From positions 1 to 5,170 of the forward strand of contig CAYHIN010000048.1 of assembly GCA_964356705.1 (NCBI GenBank): a DNA stretch of 5,170 nucleotides, given 5' to 3'. The notes under the pieces were generated by a model. It was not told where the DNA came from. It saw only the letters and a list, made by a program, of their open reading frames with translations, and did not search any database. The position numbers were made by a program, and so were the translations under genes. Source of the DNA: CAYHIN01 sp964356705. GTDB lineage: Bacteria > Patescibacteriota > Microgenomatia > CAZETR01 > Amesbacteraceae. Below are positions 1 to 3,717 of the stretch, piece by piece. The number at the start of each line of letters is the position of its first letter. Positions within the stretch are counted from its first letter, which is position 1.

Positions 1-584
1 CCATTTGGATAATCTTTCTTTTCTTTGCATTGTGGGGATTATATGCCTGTGATAGGATCAAATCAACTATGGACGATGTAAATACTCTGGATATTCACAA
101 AGATGCGGGGAAGGTGAGAGTCGTGATGGAGATATTTCAGACCTTTGTCCTGATATTTGAAAAAATGGGATTTGGGAAAGACAAAGAAAAACGATATCCG
201 GTAAAAAATACAATAATTTTCGAGAACCAGATCTTCCTGACTGATAGTGTCACTTCGATTGCCGTATCTGAGCTCGAAAAGATAGGCGACAATACTTCTA
301 AGACTTTTAACTTTGACTGGCGGAGTCTAGCTAGAAATAAAGACCTCGTAAAAGTAGAAGGAATACGAGTCCATGAGGTGGACGTGCAGCTGATAGATAG
401 TGACAAGTACCGCGAGTTTCTCATGCAAATAAATAAATCATATTTCTTCAGAGTAAAGGTCATGAAGAGCGCTGAAGAAACAAAAATAAGCCTGGGTCTA
501 CCCTGGATGACCGAAGGAGTGCACTTGCCTCTGGAAATGGTGCTGGATGTGAGTAGGCAGATAAATGGGATGATATCAGTATAG
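1..584 (+). CDS. Partial membrane-anchored or lipoprotein-like protein of unknown function (5' end outside window)
   Basis: I do not recognise this protein. The frame is open to the left edge, so the true start lies outside; the first full codon is at 3. The TTG at 30 is in frame but falls inside a hydrophobic stretch (IWIIFLFFALWGLYAC), so it is not a convincing start. That stretch looks like a membrane helix or signal sequence. It ends in L-Y-A-C-D, which resembles a lipobox with the Cys at the codon for positions 45-47, although Tyr at -2 is uncommon. Around 180 mostly polar residues of mixed alpha/beta character follow, including a second moderately hydrophobic segment (MEIFQTFVLIFEKMGF) and no recognisable catalytic motif. 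The protein is probably anchored and faces outside the cytoplasm. It ends in TAG at 582-584 and overlaps the convergent Nudix gene by 9 bp. The reading frame is well supported by length; the function is unknown. Confidence 0.7.
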   Translation, partial: IWIIFLFFALWGLYACDRIKSTMDDVNTLDIHKDAGKVRVVMEIFQTFVLIFEKMGFGKDKEKRYPVKNTIIFENQIFLTDSVTSIAVSELEKIGDNTSKTFNFDWRSLARNKDLVKVEGIRVHEVDVQLIDSDKYREFLMQINKSYFFRVKVMKSAEETKISLGLPWMTEGVHLPLEMVLDVSRQINGMISV

Positions 585-1103
585 AGCTGCGATTATTTGC
601 TCGGGCCTGGCATACCACTGTCTTGATTTGTCTTGCATTGATTGCTTCATCTGATCTATAGTCATCCATGCAGTATCTGCAACCTCTTCCACCGAAGCTT
701 TGACATGTTCACCCGGCTTGAGATGATACTCGTACACTTTGAAGAATTCGCCAGAATGAGGTAGATGGACCAGAACCGCGCCTTTCTCTATAAGATCAGC
801 CTCTGAGACCTGCAGACCCATTTCTTCACCCACTTCTCGAACAGCAGTCTCGAGGTACTCTTTACCAAAATTGACGTGGCCGCCGACTGAGAGATCCCAA
901 CAATTTGGAAAGAGGTCTTTGGTTGGGCTTCTTTTTTGGACCAATACCTCGTCGTCTGAATTGAAAATAAGAACAGAGATAGTTCGATAATATATGCCTG
1001 GCTCACTGTGGGCTGTGTGACGGTCTATACTGCCGATGATTTGATTGTCTTCGTCCACCTGAATGAGGAGTTCAGCTTGGGGATCGGTTGTTCCAGTGCT
1101 CAT
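576..1103 (-). CDS. Nudix hydrolase of the IPP-isomerase-like/YfcD-type group
   Basis: This 175-aa protein belongs to the Nudix superfamily, whose members hydrolyse nucleoside diphosphates linked to another moiety. The substrate cannot be read from the sequence. The N-terminal part (VDEDNQIIGSIDRHTAH, residues 16-32) and the segment VQKRSPTKDLFPNCWDLSVGGHV (residues 55-77, shown here in outline) match the layout of the YfcD/Idi-like group. The Nudix box spans G75-L97, with R89, E90, E93, E94 and G96 in place. The first conserved Glu of the box (G-x5-E) is Lys81 here, with Glu82 next to it. The Cys that Idi-type isomerases need before the GH is Gly74, so isomerase activity is unlikely. The ATG at 1103 has no Shine-Dalgarno sequence but lies six bases downstream of a perfect TATAAT, which suggests a leaderless mRNA. 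The gene is divergent from tRNA-Gln and convergent with the gene at 1-584. Confidence 0.9.
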   Translation of the reverse strand: MSTGTTDPQAELLIQVDEDNQIIGSIDRHTAHSEPGIYYRTISVLIFNSDDEVLVQKRSPTKDLFPNCWDLSVGGHVNFGKEYLETAVREVGEEMGLQVSEADLIEKGAVLVHLPHSGEFFKVYEYHLKPGEHVKASVEEVADTAWMTIDQMKQSMQDKSRQWYARPEQIIAALY

Positions 1104-1109
1104 GGGCTG

Positions 1110-1115
1110 ATTATA
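1110..1115 (-). promoter_or_regulatory. Promoter -10 (TATAAT) of the Nudix gene, leaderless arrangement
   Basis: The minus strand reads TATAAT exactly here. Six bases separate it from the ATG at 1103, so transcription would begin at or beside the start codon. There is no clear -35 (the candidate at 17-bp spacing reads TGGCCT) and no Shine-Dalgarno sequence. The perfect hexamer and its position are seen directly; leaderless initiation is inferred. Confidence 0.65.
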
Positions 1116-1122
1116 GACGGGG

Positions 1123-1131
1123 TGGTAAAAT
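1123..1131 (+). promoter_or_regulatory. Extended -10 promoter (TGG-TAAAAT) of tRNA-Gln
   Basis: TGG followed by TAAAAT matches the extended -10 form TGn-TATAAT with one mismatch. It would start transcription near 1138, about four bases before the mature tRNA 5' end at 1142. There is no good -35. It sits back-to-back with the Nudix -10 at 1110-1115, so RNA polymerase probably cannot occupy both at once. The gene at 1252 may be read through from this promoter, because no promoter of its own is evident. Confidence 0.55.
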
Positions 1132-1141
1132 TAGGCCATAC

Positions 1142-1212
1142 TGCGGGGTCGGCTAATGGCAGGCCAATAGAATCTGGATCTATTAATCGGGGTTCGAGTC
1201 CCTGCCCCGCAG
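1142..1212 (+). tRNA. tRNA-Gln (anticodon CTG), CCA not encoded
   Basis: The full cloverleaf folds by eye. The acceptor stem is TGCGGGG (1142-1148) with CCCCGCA (1205-1211). The D stem is GGCT/GGCC (1151-1154 with 1162-1165), and its loop contains GG. The anticodon stem is ATAGA/TCTAT (1167-1171 with 1179-1183), with loop 1172-1178 and T33 before anticodon CTG at 1174-1176. The variable loop is four bases. The T arm is CGGGG/CCCTG (1188-1192 with 1200-1204, one G-U pair), with loop TTCGAGT. U1-A72 and discriminator G73 (1212) fit bacterial glutamine tRNAs. Position 1213 onward reads CAA, so CCA must be added enzymatically. The last 13 bases, 1201-1213, recur exactly at 2014-2026, where the copy is followed by an encoded CCA. 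The present 3' end was probably supplied by an integrated element. Confidence 0.95.
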
Positions 1213-1213
1213 C
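1201..1213 (+). repeat. Left copy of 13-bp direct repeat (attL-like), in the tRNA-Gln 3' end
   Basis: CCTGCCCCGCAGC covers the 3' side of the T stem, the 3' acceptor strand and the discriminator base. It is identical to 2014-2026. A repeat in exactly this part of a tRNA gene is the usual core of attachment sites used by tyrosine-recombinase elements. The tRNA stays intact on this side. Confidence 0.8.
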
Positions 1214-1251
1214 AAAGCCTGATTAGCGTTTGAACCGACATTTTTTCACAT

Positions 1252-1992
1252 ATGACCGAAACACCTACACCTGAAATCAAAGAAATAGAGAATGGCATTG
1301 ATACAATTGTCCATGCAGACACCTGGGCAAATGAGCGCTATCCTCAAATGTTTGGGCCAAAAACACTGCTGACAGGTCAAGCGCTCCTGAGTCAAATTTT
1401 AGATGGCAGAGTAACCGCAAGGGGGTTTATGGCTCACAAATTTTCTGATGAAACTGTCGCGCAGCAACTTTCCCAAGTCAACAAAGCACATACTGCATAT
1501 GGTCAATATGTACTCTCGGGGCTTCATATAACACAGACCTGGGAGCGTGCTCAAAACGATACACTTAGGGCATTAAGATTATTTATCCCAAAATCTCATG
1601 CGAAGAAGGAAAAACCAAGTATTGCCTATATTGACGATCCAAAAAATAAAGCATTGTTGAGGCGAGTTTCAAACCTGTTTGAAGCAGGTGCTATAGCATT
1701 AAAAGATAGAGATATACTTGAAAAGGCTCAAGCATATAGAGAAACACTCCGAAATTTTCAAAAAAGAAAATCTGACAAAGAACACCCATGGACAGATGAT
1801 GAAAAAGAGGCACTAAGCAATCAGTGGAAAGTCTTTTCTGATTTGTTATGTGGCACACTGACAACTACCATCATAGAGTCAAACAACAGACTCGAAAAAC
1901 CGTTTAAAGATGTCGTAAAGGAGCGATTCTTGGAAGAAATTGTCCGTCGTGGAACCCGAGTGGTAGCGAGATTTAAGGACAACTTGTATTAG
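1252..1992 (+). CDS. Unrecognised 246-aa soluble protein, sole gene of the tRNA-Gln unit
   Basis: I do not recognise this family. The protein is soluble, charged and largely helical, with no signal peptide or membrane segment. A Pro/Glu-rich N-terminus (MTETPTPEIKE) leads into a region with HADTWANERYPQMFG (residues 21-35). A long, probably helical part spans about residues 65-112. A Lys-rich loop (114-121) is followed by charged helices (131-178), and the basic C-terminus ends RRGTRVVARFKDNLY (232-246). There is one Cys (C200). The Arg/His/Arg/Tyr set of tyrosine recombinases is not visible, nor are a serine-recombinase or DDE transposase pattern. The ATG at 1252 is the first usable start after the in-frame TGA at 1231-1233. 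It lacks a Shine-Dalgarno sequence and, unlike neighbouring genes, also lacks a -10 at six-base spacing. Read-through from the tRNA promoter is the simplest explanation. The length and protein-like composition support a real gene. Confidence 0.7.
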   Translation: MTETPTPEIKEIENGIDTIVHADTWANERYPQMFGPKTLLTGQALLSQILDGRVTARGFMAHKFSDETVAQQLSQVNKAHTAYGQYVLSGLHITQTWERAQNDTLRALRLFIPKSHAKKEKPSIAYIDDPKNKALLRRVSNLFEAGAIALKDRDILEKAQAYRETLRNFQKRKSDKEHPWTDDEKEALSNQWKVFSDLLCGTLTTTIIESNNRLEKPFKDVVKERFLEEIVRRGTRVVARFKDNLY

Positions 1993-2013
1993 TAAACGAT
2001 CGCCGCGAGCAAG

Positions 2014-2028
2014 CCTGCCCCGCAGCCA
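2014..2028 (+). repeat. Right copy of the direct repeat (attR-like): displaced tRNA-Gln 3' end with encoded CCA
   Basis: Positions 2014-2026 equal 1201-1213. Here the discriminator G (2025) is followed by CCA (2026-2028), which the intact tRNA lacks. This fits the original 3' end of the host tRNA gene, pushed 813 bp downstream by integration. There is no acceptor 5' strand, D arm or anticodon arm around it, so it is not a second tRNA. Confidence 0.75.
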
Positions 2029-2040
2029 ATTCTGAACCCG

Positions 2041-2049
2041 TGCTAAAGT
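2041..2049 (+). promoter_or_regulatory. Extended -10 promoter (TGC-TAAAGT), leaderless arrangement
   Basis: TGC plus TAAAGT fits an extended -10. Exactly six bases (2050-2055) separate it from the ATG at 2056, the same spacing as at the Nudix gene and at the nucleotidyltransferase gene. There is no -35 of note and no Shine-Dalgarno sequence before the ATG. Confidence 0.5.
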
Positions 2050-2055
2050 AAATTA

Positions 2056-2313
2056 ATGTCAAGAAGGGTCATACTCATTGTAGCTTCGATGGGAATACTC
2101 TTTTGCGTCGTATTTTTTTCAGTACTCTTGGGATATATTCAGGTACATAAAGTTCACAGTGACTATAACGGCGACTATATAATCTTAAGTTTTCAAAGTA
2201 ACCGTGTGCCACCATATCAAGCTCTTCAGTGCCAGCACTCGAGTAGATATTTTTTAATAAGATGTGGTGCCGTGACCGTGGAAGATAATTCAAACTCGAC
2301 TCTTGGACAGTAA
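2056..2313 (+). CDS. Small single-pass membrane protein of unknown function
   Basis: This is an 85-aa protein that I do not recognise. Residues 3-4 are Arg-Arg and are followed by a hydrophobic helix (about residues 5-28), giving an N-in signal-anchor layout. The remaining roughly 57 residues should lie outside the membrane. They contain Tyr-rich sequence (SDYNGDYIILSF) and two cysteines, C59 and C70, that could form a disulfide. The ATG at 2056 is supported by the extended -10 six bases upstream. The gene lies just after the right copy of the tRNA repeat, so it was probably the first gene downstream of tRNA-Gln before integration. Its last bases carry the upstream part of the promoter of the next gene. 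A minus-strand open frame over the same stretch looks like a shadow. Confidence 0.55.
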   Translation: MSRRVILIVASMGILFCVVFFSVLLGYIQVHKVHSDYNGDYIILSFQSNRVPPYQALQCQHSSRYFLIRCGAVTVEDNSNSTLGQ

Positions 2314-2323
2314 GTGCCCAAGG

Positions 2324-2329
2324 TATAAT
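2324..2329 (+). promoter_or_regulatory. Promoter -10 (TATAAT) of the nucleotidyltransferase-like gene
   Basis: A perfect TATAAT is followed by six bases (2330-2335) and the GTG at 2336. TTGGAC at 2303-2308 could be a -35, but the 15-bp spacing is short. The promoter decides the start: the upstream in-frame TTG at 2303 would lie before the transcription start. Confidence 0.6.
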
Positions 2330-2335
2330 AAAACG

Positions 2336-3019
2336 GTGGAACCAAGAGCTCGAGACACTTTGAGGAAACTTATTCCTTATATAGAACCAGACGCTTTTAT
2401 CATAGTTGGAGGGGTTGCGATTAGATATTTACTCTCTTCAAGGCACATTGACTATCCCCGGCGTCCGTTTAATGATTTGGATCTTGTTACAAAGAGTTTG
2501 GATGTAGTTTCGCGTAAAGCGGCTGATGAATTTTTGGTTTACCATCATCATCCTGTAGACTCATTTTTGTCTTTGGTAGATCCGCTTTCTAAAACAAAGA
2601 TAGATATATTTCACGAGGAGGGTGAGAGAAATGTGGAAAGGGTGATGTTTGATGACAAAACTATAGATATTTCTTCGGCTGAAGACCAACTAGTCAGAAC
2701 TGTTTTGGACGTGCAAAGTATTTCTGCGGATATGCACCGAGATCCAAAGTGGTTTGAAAATATGAGGCTATTAGCCAAAATCGCTGACATGAAGAAAGCA
2801 AATGAGATATGGAAATCATATAGACCACAAAATTATTCTGAAAATATAGAAGAAGTTATGGAAATGTCTGAAAGATTGGCTAAAGATCATCCCGAATGGC
2901 TAAAAGAAAAATTGTTTAGAAGAGATAAACCTTATAAATGCGAGCAATGTAAGAACATAAATGGATTTGATGTGGTTCCTATGGAAAAAGTGTATGAAGT
3001 GCTAGGTTATGTGGAGTGA
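2336..3019 (+). CDS. Nucleotidyltransferase-fold protein (AbiEii-like), leaderless GTG start
   Basis: This 227-aa protein has the core of the nucleotidyltransferase superfamily. Gly25-Gly26 in FIIVGGVAIRYLL is followed by the acidic pair Asp47/Asp49 in FNDLDLV. A third likely metal-binding acid is Asp90 in KIDIF. The later segment ISSAEDQLVRTVLD (residues 112-125), followed by a helical region, resembles AbiEii-type and related stand-alone transferases, which attach nucleotides to RNA, protein or small molecules. The substrate cannot be told here, and no AbiEi-type antitoxin gene is adjacent. A C-terminal CEQC (C202/C205) is a lone Cys pair, possibly half of a metal site. The GTG at 2336 is preferred over the TTG at 2303 because a TATAAT lies six bases before it; the TTG would give 11 extra residues and overlap the previous gene. 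The fold is likely and the function is open. Confidence 0.72.
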   Translation: MEPRARDTLRKLIPYIEPDAFIIVGGVAIRYLLSSRHIDYPRRPFNDLDLVTKSLDVVSRKAADEFLVYHHHPVDSFLSLVDPLSKTKIDIFHEEGERNVERVMFDDKTIDISSAEDQLVRTVLDVQSISADMHRDPKWFENMRLLAKIADMKKANEIWKSYRPQNYSENIEEVMEMSERLAKDHPEWLKEKLFRRDKPYKCEQCKNINGFDVVPMEKVYEVLGYVE

Positions 3020-3075
3020 TCCTGCTGGCTATTGCTGGTATTTACCTACATTCTTTTTTGAGAATTTGGCATTGA

Positions 3076-3096
3076 GGGTTAATAACCCCAGTTTTT
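3076..3096 (+). terminator. Weak intrinsic terminator after the nucleotidyltransferase-like gene
   Basis: GGGTT (3076-3080) pairs with AACCC (3084-3088) around a 3-base loop, and a run of five T follows at 3092-3096 after a short CAG gap. It lies where the + strand gene meets the DUF305 gene and overlaps the last DUF305 codons. The stem is short, so termination may be partial. No T-run serves the minus strand. Confidence 0.4.
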
Positions 3097-3705
3097 ATAC
3101 CACTGTCGCATGTCATTGATCTCATTGGTTTGGGCATCAATGATGTCTTGAGCCAATTTCTTCATCTCGGGTCTGCTCGTACTTTTTAATAACATATTTG
3201 CCATCATGACTGCCATTTGATGGTGTGGAATCATGTCTTCAACAAACGCCCTGTCGAAATCGGTAGACTTCTCAAGATTTGAGATACCCATATGGGTACT
3301 ATTACTGTTTCCCATCATTCCATGTTGATTCATAACTTGAGTATCCACTGGAACTTCTTTGTTAAACCACGTTTTATACCAATCTTTCATTTGATTTATC
3401 TCTTTTTCTTGGGAATCTATGATGTTGTTCGCAAGCTCCTTCACCTCAGAACGCTGTGCTTTTGATTGAGCCAACTTAGCCATAGTAATAGCATCTTCGT
3501 GGTGGGGAATCATTTGTTCTATAAAATGTCTGTCAATGTTTGTAGAAATACCTCCTAAGTTGTTTTGATTTCGAATTCCCATCATTTGCATCATTCCGGT
3601 CGCATTATTATTGACAGCGCTGGTTGCGAGAAACCACACAATCAAACCGCCAATCAAGACTCCTATGACTCCGGTTAACAATGAGTCTCTCTTCATATCT
3701 TTCAT
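3079..3705 (-). CDS. Membrane-anchored two-repeat DUF305 protein, probably copper-binding
   Basis: This 208-aa protein is made of two DUF305 repeats, a ferritin-like helical family that includes the periplasmic copper-binding CopM of cyanobacteria. A basic start (MKDMKRD) and one hydrophobic helix (about residues 9-31) anchor it, with the rest outside. Repeat 1 (58-113) has F61-I-E-Q-M-I-P-H68-H69 and ends in WYKTW. Repeat 2 (151-206) has F154-V-E-D-M-I-P-H161-H162 and ends in WYKNW; the two are in register at a 93-residue offset. The HH pairs and many Met residues (about 20, including MMQMM at 38-42 and HGMMG at 128-132) suit Cu(I)/Cu(II) binding, and there is no Cys. It starts 12 bases after the copper ATPase stop and is preceded by GGTGAT (3712-3717, -), a Shine-Dalgarno-like match. 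It is therefore translated as the second gene of the operon. The proposed role is accepting or buffering copper outside the membrane. Confidence 0.92.
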   Translation of the reverse strand: MKDMKRDSLLTGVIGVLIGGLIVWFLATSAVNNNATGMMQMMGIRNQNNLGGISTNIDRHFIEQMIPHHEDAITMAKLAQSKAQRSEVKELANNIIDSQEKEINQMKDWYKTWFNKEVPVDTQVMNQHGMMGNSNSTHMGISNLEKSTDFDRAFVEDMIPHHQMAVMMANMLLKSTSRPEMKKLAQDIIDAQTNEINDMRQWYKNWGY

Positions 3706-3711
3706 TATGAT

Positions 3712-3717
3712 ATCACC
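3712..3717 (-). promoter_or_regulatory. Shine-Dalgarno-like site (GGTGAT) of the DUF305 gene
   Basis: GGTGAT is complementary to the 3' end of bacterial 16S rRNA (part of TAAGGAGGTGAT) and ends six bases before the ATG at 3705. It fills the 12-base gap after the ATPase stop. It matters because the lead genes of this window lack such a site and look leaderless, while this internal operon gene has one. Confidence 0.5.

Larger units (their letters stand above)
1201..2026 (+). mobile_element. Putative single-gene element integrated in the tRNA-Gln 3' end
   Basis: Two exact 13-bp copies of the tRNA 3' end, 813 bp apart, bracket this stretch. One complete tRNA and one 3' fragment is the outcome expected when a unit integrates site-specifically at a tRNA 3' end and restores the gene with its own copy. 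The only convincing gene inside is the 246-aa open reading frame at 1252-1992, which lacks visible tyrosine- or serine-recombinase motifs. The unit would therefore be moved by an enzyme encoded elsewhere, or be a deletion remnant of a larger island. A 13-bp exact match placed this way is very unlikely by chance. That it is still mobile is inference. Confidence 0.65.

Noticed and set aside
137..463. A 108-codon minus-strand open frame opposite the first gene
   Set aside because: It is fully antisense to a longer frame that runs through to the window edge, and has no start signal or recognisable motif.
1008..1226. A 72-codon plus-strand open frame across the start of the Nudix gene and the tRNA
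   Set aside because: It lies antisense to a clear Nudix protein and runs through the whole tRNA gene; a shadow frame.
1765..1785. A possible HEPN-type R-x5-H ribonuclease motif in the 246-aa protein (R172 to H178)
   Set aside because: The motif is too short to carry weight and the surroundings (Lys-rich, KRKSDKEH) do not show the usual HEPN helix pattern.
2075..2293. A 72-codon minus-strand open frame opposite the small membrane protein gene
   Set aside because: The plus-strand frame has a signal-anchor layout and a promoter at the right spacing; this one has neither.
3050..3065. AT-rich hairpin ATTCT/AGAAT around a T-rich loop, as a terminator for the minus-strand copper operon
   Set aside because: The stem is five weak pairs and no T-run follows it on the minus strand.
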